Assembly: GCA_028671895.1 (NCBI GenBank)
Contig: CM053802.1
Location: 14,391,631 to 14,455,630, forward strand
Length of the DNA: 64,000 nucleotides
DNA from: Oenanthe sinensis
Taxonomy: Eukaryota > Streptophyta > Magnoliopsida > Apiales > Apiaceae
Direction of reading: 5' to 3'
Shown: positions 45,310 through 57,500 of the stretch, piece by piece
How the letters are laid out: every line of letters starts with the position of its first letter
How positions within the stretch are numbered: position 1 is the first letter of the stretch
The notes under the pieces: model-generated
What the model was told of the DNA's origin: nothing
The model's database searches: none
The model's input: only the letters and a program-made list of their open reading frames with translations
Position numbers and translations under genes: made by a program

Positions 45310-46738
45310 TGTTGGTCCCTGATATTGTAGAAGGGGGGTTGAATACAATATCTGAAAATTAATCGCGGAATAATTGGATTAAAAATATTATTTTAATTAC
45401 TCGCGAAATATTAATTATAATGAAATACTTTTCAAGTGAAAGATATTATTTTAACTTGATTAGTATTACACAATTAATATTTAGAAAACTGTTATATAAT
45501 TGATATAAAGTCTAGAACGAATTCGACATGAAGTGTTCGTGTTTAAACAATTATATTCAAACTCAGCACAGAAATCTGTGAATATTACAATGCAGATAAA
45601 TTACTGAATTTGATCTGTTTTTTTCTAACTCTTAACAAGTTGAACAACTGAAAAATGAAGCATTCTTCTCATATTTATAGAGATTTGAAAAAGGCTGCTA
45701 TGACCTTTTTCAATATGACTTAATTTCAAGAAAATAAGTCTGTATGACTTATTTAACACTTGTATGACTTAAGAAAACACTGGGCATGACTTATATAGCT
45801 CGGTATGACTTATTCTGAGCTCGGTATGACTTATTCTGAGCTCGGTATGACTTTCTGTAAGTCATATTCGAGTTTTCTTTAATTAAAATAAATCAGAATG
45901 ACTTAATTTAAAAGAGAAAAGCTCGGTATGACTTATTGCCACTTGCTCCAGTATGACCTTTATCATTCAAATTTCGGTATGACTTATCCTTTTGATATAT
46001 ATATATAACTCGGTATGACTTATTAAATAAGTCATTCGGTATGACTTATTTAATAAGTCATACTAACTGTTTATATATATATATAAGTCATATTGGTCCA
46101 ATTCTTTTATAGTAAATTAATTCTACTTAATTTAATTAGTTAATTTATAAATTAAATTAAATTCAACTTGAATTAATTTAATTAGATAAATTAAATAATT
46201 AATTAACATTTGATAGTAGAATTAAAACTATTATTTTTTACTTGCATAGCCATGCTGAAGGTCTTGAAATCTTCCCGTCTTCTTTGTGTCTTGATCTTGA
46301 AACCTCTTGAATTAAATGAAGAATAAATATTATTTTAGTTGACACACAAATGTACTGTCTGGTTCATTTGTGTCATACTAATAAATATTCTCCATTTATA
46401 AAACTTTAAATTAGAGGCCTTGCGTCATATTTTCTTCTTCACTGTCTTCATTCTTCTTCTGGAATCTTCAGTAGTAACCACTTGAAATCTTCTATATCTT
46501 CTGTTTACTATAGAACCACTACTACACATTTATTTTCACTGACGCTTGAACATAAAGATGAACTTCATCCAGTGTTGAGTAGCAATCCTACAAAATACTT
46601 CTGATACTTGGATCCTTTGTGATTAGTTGACTGTCTTTGTCTTGATTCCTGTTTGGTGTTTAGTATTTACTTCTCTTTATTAGTTAGAGTTGAGTTGCCA
46701 TCTAATTATTACAAATAGGCCTAGTCATATGCCTTTCA
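45310..46738 (-). repeat. 5' LTR of the Copia element
   Basis: 1,429 bp, the same length as the 3' LTR and identical in every segment I compared. It contains the motif array (about 45,699-46,095) and the TATA box (45,673-45,679). Confidence 0.92.
45699..46095. promoter_or_regulatory. U3 array of the CGGTATGACTTA motif (5' LTR)
   Basis: The same array as at 33,430-33,826, at an offset of 12,269 bases. In this LTR it lies upstream of the promoter that would drive gag and pol. Confidence 0.75.
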
Positions 46739-47346
46739 TTCTTTATATTAGTAAATATTCTCTATTGTTTTTAAATTTAATTATCAATTACAAATTCTGC
46801 AGATATTCAGATATTCGGATAAGATGTTTTTCTAAACTTAAAACGAAAATATATATAAAAAAAACTACATTGGTGACCGCCATCTTATTTGGCAATCACC
46901 ACCGCCACACCAAATGGAGGTCACCATTTGAGAAAATGAGAGCATGCCGCCCCTTAACTTGGCGGTTATAATGTTAAAAATATATAGGTGACCGCCACAT
47001 TAAATGACGGTCTTTAATTCATTTTCCACCATTCCTCCAACCTTCATGACCGCAACCAAATGCAATTAGCTGTGCTACTTTTGAAACACTGAACTCAACT
47101 GTCCCATTTTCGAAACTCAACTCCACTGCTGTCCTCAAAACGAAATGGATCCCGACAAATCTTTTTGTCATTCAATCCAAAAAATATTAAAAAACACTCC
47201 TAAAATTATAAAAATAATAAATATTTAAAATATTAATTATAATATTTCTAATATAAAAATTATAATAATAATAAATTATTATATCTAACCAAATGAATCC
47301 CTTTAATTATACAACTCTCAATTATGATTAAAGATCATTTAATATG

Positions 47347-48245
47347 GGATTAAGGAACGAAAAAACCTTGTGGTTTAGGCGGAGAAGCGTATAAGCCCCT
47401 GTGATTTAATAAGGCTCAAATAAGCCCTTCAAATTAAAACTAATTGTTCAATATAGCCCCTCTAGTTAGTTTTTCTTAACTATGATTAGAAAATTACCAT
47501 ATTCATGTATATTGTGACATTAATATTTTAAAAATATATCAAAATATTTTAATTTTAATATTATGACGTTAATATTCATGTATATCGTAACAATATTGTT
47601 ACACAAAAATGTATATCAAAAAAAATTTATATTCTAATTAAAATTTATCTTTAAATAAAATATATAAATTTAATCTCTTTTAAATACGAATACATATAAA
47701 ATATGTGAAAAATTATATAAAAGTATTTATACACAATATTATAAATAAATTAAAATCATAGATATAAAAATAAAAATAAAAATAAAAATAAATTCTAATC
47801 ATATAAATACAATATTAAAGTAAAAATAATAAATATTAAAAACAAATTCGTACATTATACGAAATGTAAGAAATTGTGCATATTTGTCTATATATATCTA
47901 TATATGTATGTAAGTAAGTGTGTGTGTGTGTGTGTTTGTATGTATTATAATTTAATATTAAAATGTCACTCATATTTAGTTAATTATTAAAAAAATATAA
48001 ATATTCGTCGAATAAGTAGAATTTAAAAATAAAATACAAACTAACGTGTAAATGTTTAAAGGTTAAAAATTAATAGTTAAGTAATAAAAAAAGTATATAC
48101 ATACATTAATATTGGTTAACAACTTAATTATTATTTTATAGAATTATTTAATAAAAATCAATTATATAAATAATATATTAATTTATAAATAATAATGTTA
48201 TTAATAAAAAATTAATAATATAAGATATATATGTAAGTGTGTTTT

Positions 48246-48298
<53 letters not shown>

Positions 48299-48474
48299 AT
48301 ATTAATGTAATTAGTTATTTAATAATATTTCTAACCATAAATAAGAAAAAGTAACTAGAGAGGCTATATCGGACCATTAGTTTTAATCTGAAGGGCTTTT
48401 TTAAGCCTTGTTAAATCACATGGACTTATCCGCTCCTACGGCTAAATCACGAGGGGTTTTTCACTCTTTAGCCC
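47347..48474. mobile_element. MULE-type non-autonomous element (1,128 bp)
   Basis: The left end GGATTAAGGAACGAAAAAAC and the right end on the other strand GGGCTAAAGAGTGAAAAACC continue as inverted repeats for about 140 bases (gtgatttaa, aagcccttca, attaaaactaat in both). A 9-bp direct repeat tttaatatg flanks it (47338-47346 and 48475-48483). The interior is AT-rich and non-coding, with (gt) and (ta) runs. Confidence 0.8.
48248..48296. repeat. TA dinucleotide microsatellite
   Basis: An uninterrupted ta run of almost 50 bases inside the MULE-type element. Confidence 0.95.
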
Positions 48475-48989
48475 TTTAATATGATAAAAAAATCGTCGTA
48501 AAATGACATATAACAACCACTATATATTTTCAAAATATCATAAAAAATAAAACTATCTCGTATAAAAATAGAACAGGCAAAATATAAGATTTAGAAGATG
48601 TGAGATCCAAAAAATATAAAACATATCTGAAAAATATACAAACAGATTCGGAAATTCAAAGGACTAAAATTTCAGAAAATATTGAAAACAAAAGTTTTAA
48701 TAGAAGGATATTAGATTTGAGATTCTTTGACCGTAAAAGTCTAATAAATTTGAAGTAATTTAATATACTTCTTATAAATTTATGACATATATTAATGTAT
48801 TGTGTGAGACTTCGTTAAAATAATTTGATTTAGTTTATTTATATTATTTAAAATACCAATTAATATCTTTGTAAATCGATTTTAGCTGATTTGACTTGAT
48901 TCAAAAAATTGTGTGAATAAATTTTATTATAATGTTAATAATTTAAATTTTATCCGTTGATTTTACTTATAAAGATAAAAAAATTAGTT

Positions 48990-49560
48990 AAAATATGATC
49001 TTTTATAAAATAACATGCGGCCATGCCCATGATAAGGGTCATGGGTGACTTGAAGCTACCTAAGAAGTGTGTTTTATTAGACCTTCTTATCTTAGAAAAC
49101 CAACAGAGGATTAAGCTGTGCATTTTGCATCTCGGATGACCAGTTTCAGCAGCTATGTTGAGCACACAAGTCCATTATCATGGAGCATTGCGTTTCTTTC
49201 CCTCCACAAATGATAAGCAAAAACGTGCATAGTTAGAAGAGCTAGTGATTGCTGAGGTTCGGTAACACTATGTTGTACCAGGTAGAGATGTTTACTTAGC
49301 TTCCCAGCAATCTTCTAAGAATAAGTACTCAAGTGATAATAAATGAACAGGTGATTTCGAGCTTCAGCACCAATGGTATAAAGCTGACACTAACATTCTG
49401 AGAAGTGCCACAACAATATCTTGCAAGAGTGAGAAAACTAAAAAGACATAAAATCCAGTTTAAGAAGGCTTGTCAAAGAATTAGCATGTGCTATACAACC
49501 TTTTACCAGGAGACATCTCTGCCTCTAATAGAGTCCCAACTTGTAACCTTTAATTTTACA
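48990..49560 (-). pseudogene. Decayed reverse-transcriptase zinc-binding (zf-RVT) fragment
   Basis: The minus-strand translation, switching frames, gives words typical of the C-terminal zinc-binding part of plant LINE-like reverse transcriptases. Examples are HMLILxQAFLNWILCL (about 49,440-49,490) and LALLTMHVFAYHLWRERNAML (about 49,180-49,240). Several stops and frame changes interrupt it. No RT catalytic core is present. It could belong to a LINE or to a domesticated RNase H/zf-RVT protein. Confidence 0.45.
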
Positions 49561-50224
49561 CCATCCCACATTAATCGGTTATTTGTGATATATGCCTTCA
49601 TTAAATTAAACTCAGAAATGCATCTCTAGAACTCAGTAGAGCAGTAGTGTTGGTAAGAGTTGATTAGAGGCAGATTCCAAACACCAGTCTCGATAATAGA
49701 AGCCACATTAGATGATGCTCTTAAGCCAGTACATGTGAAAGCAGTAGAAGAAGGATGTTTGGACAAATATTACCCTCAATACCACGGGATCTAACCAAAG
49801 TGAATGGATCTGCCATTGCCAACTACATAGGAGATGGCAGGTTTTACCAAACTTGTCAAACCAACAATTTTGGAAGAACTGTCTAACGGGACAGAATTGC
49901 TTTAATTTTTGTCCAAGAATAGAGCCATATACATTATAAACTACTCGTACAATATTTTATGACAATTAAGCTTACATCAGTGGATCGTTTAAAACGGCTT
50001 AACTGCTAATCTACACTGCTAGCATATCAATTTTGAAAATTCCCAAAAATATACACACAGTCTAATACCAAACTTCAATAGATCGACTTTTAAAGTACAT
50101 GAAGATTGAACTCAAAACTTTCTACTAGCTCCAACAAAACATTCAGTAGTTGCAATTGCACCATCGATGTCTCTCAAATATGAAACCAAAGAATGGAGTA
50201 CGTTATACGTATATCTCCTCTTCA
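49561..50224. other. 3' flank of the second CTD phosphatase copy
   Basis: No gene. The segments at about 49,960-49,995 and 50,130-50,165 (minus strand) match the 3' flank of the intact copy at 5,365-5,575. Confidence 0.6.
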
Positions 50225-51093
50225 CTAAACGCAGATCCTTTGCTTTTTAGTACTACGTGAACATTCATCATCAACCCCCAAACGCTTTCCAACTCCCATA
50301 TCAGATGAACAAGTCCCCGCCCCAACATCTTGCTTCCCTTCCGCATCGATAATATCCTCTTCCTCCCAATAAGTTTTCATCATCAGCTCTCTAACATCAC
50401 CATCCACAAAACGATCGTACCACTCAAAATAAACACTGTGTAGCTTCGTAAGTACTTCCAATGCACAACTCAACTCTCCTGAGCCGTCACTTTCATCCCC
50501 TCCCACTTGCGTAAAAAAATTGTACTTTTCAATCACAATTAAATTACCAGAATTTCTTTTCCATCCAGACTCCGTATCATCCAAAATAATAACACCACTT
50601 TCATGGACAGGTACAACATCAAGTCCCTTGTTTCCTTGTACAGTACAATCCTCCCTCGCTATCACCCTGTTACCAAAGTACACACCTTGTGGATCAAGAA
50701 ACTCCTCAACTACATGCAAGGCATAATCGTGTGATCCCATGGTGTACACATACAACTCAAACATCTGACTTGCCTCTTCCAAGAATTGTCGAACAAAAGG
50801 CCTCAACTTAGTAAAAAGCTCATCCCCCATCAACTCCCATTCATAGAGATCATCGCCCTTATAATGAGATAGGTGTAGTTTTTGTTGAGGTGAAGTGTAA
50901 CAAGTCGTTTGGTGTGAAGAAGAGTATGGTCTAAATCCAAAACCAAACACAGTTTCCTTCGACTTTGCAGATTCTGCAACTCAACCTTCTTGACACTCTC
51001 AACTTCATCAGCCCCCATCACTAGTCCTTCTACTAAATAATCAAATGATATTGTTTCCGTGCTGATTTCTTCCCCGTCAAACACCCTCGTCAT
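50225..51093 (-). pseudogene. CTD phosphatase-like paralogue, frameshifted
   Basis: On the minus strand from the ATG at 51093 (MTRVFDGEEIS) the frame encodes the catalytic stretch LVLDLDHTLLHTKR. It then leaves the family frame close to 50,890-50,896, where one base is absent relative to the intact copy at 4,273. The rest, from SPQQKLHLSHYKGDDLYEWE through YTMGSHDYALHVVEEFLDP, IILDDTESGWKRN and the C-terminal TKKQRICV, is intact in the next frame to 50225. Apart from the shift it is about 80 percent similar to the intact copy. It keeps the promoter and TATA box. It is either a recent pseudogene or a single-base assembly error. Confidence 0.8.
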
Positions 51094-51357
51094 TCTCAAA
51101 ACCCTCTGATTATTTATATGTTAGATGAATTTATAAAAGAATAGTGTGTAGATAGGTTTTGCACAATGGAAAGACTCTTGGGTATATATAGGTTTTGGTA
51201 CCGTGGCCCACCAAGTCTAAATCCTAGTTCTTATAGGACTCGGTTTTATATTGGTCCAAGTCCTAATTCTCTTGGGATTTATTTTATATAGATTTATTTA
51301 TTTATTTATATGTGTGTGACTCGTTAATAAAATTACGTATCCGAATAACAACATTCA
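51094..51357 (-). promoter_or_regulatory. Promoter region of the second CTD phosphatase copy
   Basis: On the minus strand this repeats the intact gene's upstream sequence: aatcagagggttttgaga before the ATG, and ccaaaacctatatatacccaag with the TATA box at about 51,183-51,190. It has about 35 extra leader bases. Confidence 0.65.
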
Positions 51358-52548
51358 TCTATACTATATCTATACAATATTAAGTTTTGGTGGTCGGTAT
51401 GGTAGTGGGTCAATCATATAAAATATTTTAATCGTCCAATTTTATGTAAATTATAGAAACAATCTTAACCATTAAATTTTAATAAAATATAATTTTAAAA
51501 GAATATAATCATACATACAACTCTAACATCAGTAATCCTCCTTTTACACACTATAGGATAATAAGATATGATAATATTATATTATATTTAATTATATTCT
51601 ATAAACTTTTTTTACGAATCCTATTTATCATATAATTTTTATTTAATATATCATTAAATTTTATCTATAATTTTTATTTAATATATCATTAAAGTTTATG
51701 ATAAACAATATGCATTTTTTTAGTTTTCATTTATTTCTCTATTTTAATCGCATAACACAAATTATTTATCAAAACACAAGTTCTACTCAAATTAGAAGAA
51801 CTTTGCTCAAACTAGAATAATCAGTTTCTATCAATACCCGTATGTTCAAACTTGAAAATCGACATCAATACTCTATATATAACTCTAACCCCCGATAGTC
51901 CTCCTTTTATACAACTCATCACAGATAAAATAATATTATATTATATTTAAATTATATTATATTATATGAATATTAAATTTTATAATATTAAAGTTATATT
52001 ATATTATACCTACATTAAAATATACTCTTTTATTTAAATTTTAATTAAAATATTTCTAATATATTTGTAACTCTTTTTATTAATAAAAATTTCCTAATTA
52101 AATTTAAAAAAAATAAAAAATTTGGCCAGTTGGTCGTCCGTCCGGTAAGTCCTCTTTTTATACAACTCTTTTTATCATCAGTAAGTTTTCTTTCTATACG
52201 ACTTTTTAATGCAATTATGATATAATTATAATTTAATTTTAAAACATATATATTTTACATATAATTCTATCATCGGTGAGTCATTTTTTGTACAACAATC
52301 TAATAACATATCTCACTTCACTTCTACTTGAAATTACAACTTATTAATTAAATCTCATGAATATTGAACTTATTAATTAAATCTCATGAATATTAAAATA
52401 ATATTATCATTTTATCTATAAATAATTTTAATTATATTATTATAGTCGATATAATAAAAAAAAATTTTAATTATATATTTAAATCATATAAAATAATTAA
52501 TATATAATTTATTAACTTCGTCCGTATTTTGCACGAGTTATAAGCTAG
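51358..52548. mobile_element. Helitron-like element (1,191 bp)
   Basis: It begins TCTATACTATATCTATAC directly after an A, and ends gcacgagttataagCTAG directly before a T. This fits Helitron rules (5' TC, 3' CTRR, insertion between A and T, no target duplication). The 3' end also resembles known plant Helitron tails. The interior is AT-rich and has no Rep/helicase ORF, so it would be non-autonomous. The terminal hairpin is weak, so borders rest mainly on the end motifs. Confidence 0.5.
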
Positions 52549-52637
52549 TATCAATTATTTACAAAACTGAAGAAATGACCTTTTATATCAAAATGCAAGT
52601 TCAAATATAATATATGTAAAAATAATTATGGTGGTCC

Positions 52638-53467
52638 TTACCCAAGGGCCGGCCGTGCTCGAAGCTTTCCAATATCAGATGAACAATCCCTCATCACAAC
52701 TTCTTGTTGCCCCTCATCATTAACGATATCCAACCGATAATATTGCAGCAGCTCTCTCACATCACCGGCCATAAAAAGATTGTACCGGTCATAATAAAAA
52801 CTGTGTAGCTTTGCAAGTTTTTTCAGTGCAGAACTCAACTCTCATGTACCCTCACTTTCATCCCTTCCCACTTCCCTAAAATAATTGTACTTGTCAATCA
52901 CAATCAAATTACCAGAATTTCTTTTCCATACAGACTCCGTATCATCCAAAATAATAACACCACTTTCATGGACATGCACAACATCAAGTTCCTTTAGTCC
53001 TAGTACAGTACATATCTCCCTGGCTATTACTCTATTACCAAAGTACACACTTTCCGGGTCAAGAAACTCCTTAACAATGTGCAAGGCATAATCGCGTGAT
53101 CCCATAGTGTACACATGCAACTCGAATATCTCACTCGCCTTTTTCTAGAATTGTCGAATGAAAGGCCTCAACTTAGTGAAATACTTAACCCCATTCAACT
53201 TCCATTGATAAAGATCATCACCCTTATAATGAGATAGGTGTAGTTTCTGTTGAGGTGTAAGTGTAACACACTGTTTGGTGTGAAGAAGAGTATGGTCTAA
53301 ATCAAGAACCAAACACAGCTTCCTTCGACTTTGCAGATTCTGCAACTTAATCTTCTTGACACTCTCAGCTTCATCAGCCCCCATCACTAGTCCTTGTACT
53401 AAATAATTATGCGAATTGTTTCCGTAAATCCACATAATTTTTCTGCTCTGTAAAACCCCTTCGCCAT
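52638..53467 (-). pseudogene. Third CTD phosphatase-like copy, multiply broken
   Basis: The minus strand keeps LVLDLDHTLLHTKQ, HLSHYKGDDLYQW, YTMGSRDYALHIVKEFLDP and IILDDTESVWKRN in one frame, but this frame is cut by a TAG at about 53,145 and a TGA at about 52,842. The 5' end is also frameshifted: the ATG at 53467 (MAKGFYRAE) runs into a stop before reaching the family frame. The C-terminus diverges after SSDIGKL. It is more decayed than the copy at 50,225 and points the same way, so the two form a direct tandem pair separated by the Helitron-like element. Confidence 0.88.
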
Positions 53468-54088
53468 GCTTGTATAATTTCTCAAAACCCTTTCTTTGCT
53501 TATTGTATATACAAGTATACGTTTTACAATGAAAATATTTGTGGGTATATATACGTTTCCTATACGCGTGACCCGCAAGGCTACACTCTAATCCTAAATC
53601 ACAAAATTTAGATATTAGGGATGTTTATTGAATGAACTAATAACTCGTACGTTTGTTTGGTTGAAAATAATGAAATTTTAGTTTCAAAAATGGGAAAAAA
53701 ATACATTAAAAAGATTGCAAATTTAACTTTATATCTACTAGCCTAATTAACGAATGTGTTCTCGATTAAAATTATTCATAAACCAATGCTCCTGGTTCGT
53801 GAGCTTTATTCACAAACACATTAATCAAACTTATTCGCGAACTATCCGGCTAAACTTGATCCTAGTTCAACTCGGTTACAAATCAAATCTTAAAATCATG
53901 TTCCAGATAGACTCGAACCGAATGCCGAGCTGTTCATGGGCTCATTTACAGCCCTAGGATTAGCTTGTCCCTGCCAATGCTACTAAATTAAACTTACTGG
54001 CAATGTCATCACTCAAACTATACCTTTTTTCCCCAACAAAGATTTTCAGTTCTCATCCAATACATTAAGCATGTTAGTAATTTGTCAG
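53468..54088. other. Upstream flank of the third copy and spacer
   Basis: A diverged TATA region of the pseudogene lies at about 53,546-53,552. No other gene was recognised. Confidence 0.5.
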
Positions 54089-54475
54089 GTCTCAACTGTA
54101 ACGAAAACCAAGGAAAAAGATAGATCTTCATAATAACATACAGAAGTTGTGACACTCCATCACAAACCAGATACTATGTGAGAAAGAAAGTTGTTTCAAA
54201 AGGTCTCAACTGTAACCAAAACCAAGGAAAAAGATAAGTCTTCATAATAACATACAGAAGTTGTGACACTCCATCACAAACCAGATACCATGTGAGAAAG
54301 AAAGTTGTTTCTCCATCACAAACCAGATACCATGTGAGAAAGAAAGTTGTTTCAAAAGGTCTCAACTGTAACCAGAACCAAGGAAAAAGATAGGTCTCAT
54401 AATAACATACAGAGGTTGTGACACTCCATCACAAACCAGATATTATGTGAGAAAGAAAGTTTTTTCAAAGTTGCA
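54089..54475. repeat. Tandem repeat, 114-bp unit, three copies
   Basis: Units start ggtctcaactgtaac at 54,089, 54,202 and 54,359. Each holds ccaaggaaaaagatag, aataacatacagaagttgtg and ccatcacaaaccagata. An additional partial copy of 43 bases lies between units 2 and 3. The array is just downstream of the F-box gene's stop codon, so it may be in its 3' UTR or flank. Confidence 0.9.
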
Positions 54476-54521
54476 AAGATCTACTATGTTTCTTCTGATA
54501 ACTATAAGTAAACCATTGCAC

Positions 54522-57500
54522 TTATAGTGCAAGTGACTGAACCTCGTCTGCTTTCCATGAGTTCTCTTCATACCTGTACCACCTCATTAGACCTTCATCA
54601 GCTCTTGTTCTCTGGCACATAATGCATGAATCATTCATACATGTGAAAAATTGACGCAAACCAGAAGCCTTCTGAAGTATAGAGTTATCAATCTCTTTAA
54701 GAATAATTTTCTTTCGAGAAGGTGGTGGAGGAATATCAACCATGTGACAGTGAGATATATTAAGTACTTCCAGATGTTCTAAGCCGTCCAGAATAATAAG
54801 CAAGGCTTCTTTCACAACCATTGAGCAACGAAGGCTTAACACTTTTAAATTTGGAAGATATTGAACGATCGAATTTGCAAATGATACGTTAAAAGATCCC
54901 ATGATCTTAAGTTCAGAAAATTTTTTGCAGTTGGTGAAAATCTCTTCCATCACGTATCGAGGGGTGCCTACGCTTGGCATGGTCATTGACTCGAGATCTC
55001 TCCACATGCTAATTGCCCTACATATACCAGTTCTCTTAATTCGGTTCCAGGCAGGCATTACAAGTCGTTTGAGCCTTGGGCACCTGCAACAAAGTTAAAT
55101 AATTTAATACCCTAAACCAAATAACTATTACAACAGCAAAATATTGTAACCACCGGTAACGTGAATCACACAATAATAATTATTAGACTTTGTTAACAAC
55201 TATGAAATTTAGCCAAAATAAATAAATAATAATAATTGTACATATAAAAATATATAATATAATTTTTTTAGCCTGTTGCAAGCCATCTGGTACCAAAATG
55301 TAAAAATCTGCGGAAGTTCTAATACTTTTAATAAAGCTAATAAGTTGTAAATGCTATATTAGAACTCGAGAAAATAGTGAGCAGCAAACGTTTTGCAGGA
55401 AATATTAATGTCATGGTACCACTAGTCTCACAAGATCATTAAACTGTTGCAAATGTTTCTATGCATAGAAGTCTTATTGAACGCGCAATGCGCAAAGAGA
55501 GGATTCATCAAAGCAAAGAGAGGATTCATCAAAGACAAGTAAATATACATATATACATGGTATATAATGTAAAACATTATAAATATATTGATGACAAGAC
55601 ATTTATAAGCAAAACTATAGTCATAAATGATAAATAACTAAATTCAGCACATAAATTCGAAGTCTATGATAATTTAAAGTCAGAGTAACAAAGGAATGCA
55701 TAGCTGATTCAATATTCTTCATCCTTATACAACACACTAAAATTCAGATATATAATCACACATTTACACTGATAATCATATATAGTAGAGCTAATACGTT
55801 TAATAATATTGGAGCTAATAAGCTGTAAATGCTCCATTAGAACTTGGGCAAATAGTGAGTAACAAACGTTTTCCAGGAAATATTAATATCATGATACCAC
55901 TAGTCACAAGATCATTAAACTGTTGCAAAATTTTCTATACGTAGAAGTGTTATTAAACGCGCAATGCGCGCTTATGTGCAAAGGAGGGCAAAGGCCTCCT
56001 AAAGCATAAGCGCAATGCGTGGATTCATCAAAGACAATAAATATACATATATACATGGTATATAATTTTAAACATTATAAATGCATTGATAACAAGACCT
56101 TTATAAGCAAAACTATATAGTCATAAATGATAAAACAACTAAATTCAGCACATAAATTTGAAGTCTATGATAATTTAAAGTCCGAGTAAAAAAGGAATGC
56201 ATAGCTAATTCACTATTCTTCATCTTTATACAACTCACTCAAATTCAGATATATAATCACACATTTACACTGATAGCAATATATATAATAAGTATATATA
56301 TTAGAGCTAATACATTTTAATAATACTAGAGCTAATAAGCTGTAAATGCTATATTAGAAATTGAGCAAATAGTGAGTAGCAAACGATTCCAGGAAATATT
56401 AATATCATGATACCACTAGTCACAAGAACTGTTGCAAATGTTTCTATACACAGAAGTGTTATTAAACACGGAATGCGCAAAGCGCGGATTCATCAAAGAC
56501 AGGTACACATATATACATGGTATATAATGTAAAACAATATAAATGTATTGATAACAAGACATTTATAAGAAAAACTATACTGTCATAAATGATAAAAACA
56601 ACTAAATTCAGCACATAAATTCGAAGTCTATGATAATCAGTATATATAGCTAATACTATAGATAGCTTAATATATACTAATTAGTGATAAAGAAACAATT
56701 AGAAGAAAATAATAAGCATAAACCGTGTGTATAATCAGTATATATAGTATATCAGTGCATGTGCGTGTGTGTATTCAGTGTGTTGTGTGTGTGACTGTGT
56801 GTGTATGTATATATCAAATACATATATATATGCATATATATAGAAGAAAAAGGGATTAGTTGTGTTTTCATCGCCGTTCTTATAGATGGAAGGAGGAGAA
56901 ATTATTGTGTATACGAGTGTCAGCTGAGTAATAGGGTTGCGCATAAGCCCAACAATGATAGGTAATGGATGTTGAGCAGACAGAAAACAGAGAAAAATAC
57001 TGGGGTTGCATTTGGTTGGGGTGAATGGAATATAATGATGTGCAATGAATGAAATTAAAGGGAAATAATGAAGGTAGGAGGGAAGATTTTTAAAAAAAAT
57101 GAGTGATTGCAAATTTGATATGATGAAAAATGTGAAGAAAATGGGTATGGTGGGGAATAGAGCATTCCTTATTCCTTGTCAAATTGGGGGGTTTGAGCTC
57201 TAGTTTAGTTTGTTAGGAATGGAAAGGAGTAAGGAATGAAATTTTTGAACATTTACTCGTATTGTAGTTCAAATTTCATTTCATTCCCTCCAATTTCATC
57301 CATATCAACCAAACACAACATAGGTCTCAAAAAGCACAACATAGGTCCCTAAAGGAATGCAAAATCCTCACCGATATTTATTGATGTCTATATATGCATC
57401 AATTTTCATTTATCTTGTAAAATACCATCTTTCTCAAATAATTCAGAGTTTAAACAGTATATTTAAGTTCTTTAGTAGAAACATTTTAAAAAATCTTTTA

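Larger units (their letters stand above)
33041..46738 (-). mobile_element. Copia LTR retrotransposon of Sirevirus type, 13.7 kb
   Basis: Two LTRs of equal length (1,429 bp) bound the element, and a 5-bp target duplication ttctt lies at 33036-33040 and 46739-46743. Transcription runs on the minus strand. The order is 5' LTR, primer binding site, gag (CCHC knuckle), protease-integrase-RT-RNase H, a long extra ORF, polypurine tract and 3' LTR. Integrase before RT makes it Copia. The long gag with a C-terminal extension, the extra ORF after pol and the total length fit Sireviruses (SIRE/Maximus lineage). Pol and the extra ORF each contain in-frame stops, so the copy is probably non-autonomous. 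The LTRs looked identical in every stretch I compared, implying recent insertion. Confidence 0.9.
30603..47153. mobile_element. MULE-like DNA transposon with about 240-bp inverted ends, split by a Copia element
   Basis: Left end 30603-~30850 and right end ~46,880-47153 are inverted copies. Shared words include gatccatttcgttt, gttgagtttcgaaaat, gagttcagtgtttcaaaagt, gaaggttggagga, aatgtggcggtcacctat and aagttaaggggcggcatgct. Flanking 9-mers ggcaaatct (30594-30602) and gacaaatct (47154-47162) differ by one base. A 9-bp duplication with long inverted ends fits Mutator-like elements. Without the retrotransposon (33,041-46,738 plus its 5-bp duplication) the element is about 2.85 kb. It encodes a GRF zinc-finger ORF but no recognisable transposase, so it is non-autonomous. 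Confidence 0.75.

Noticed and set aside
56735..57112. 125-codon minus-strand ORF in the F-box gene intron
   Set aside because: Low-complexity, built from microsatellite (tgtg, tata) and MITE sequence, inside an intron.
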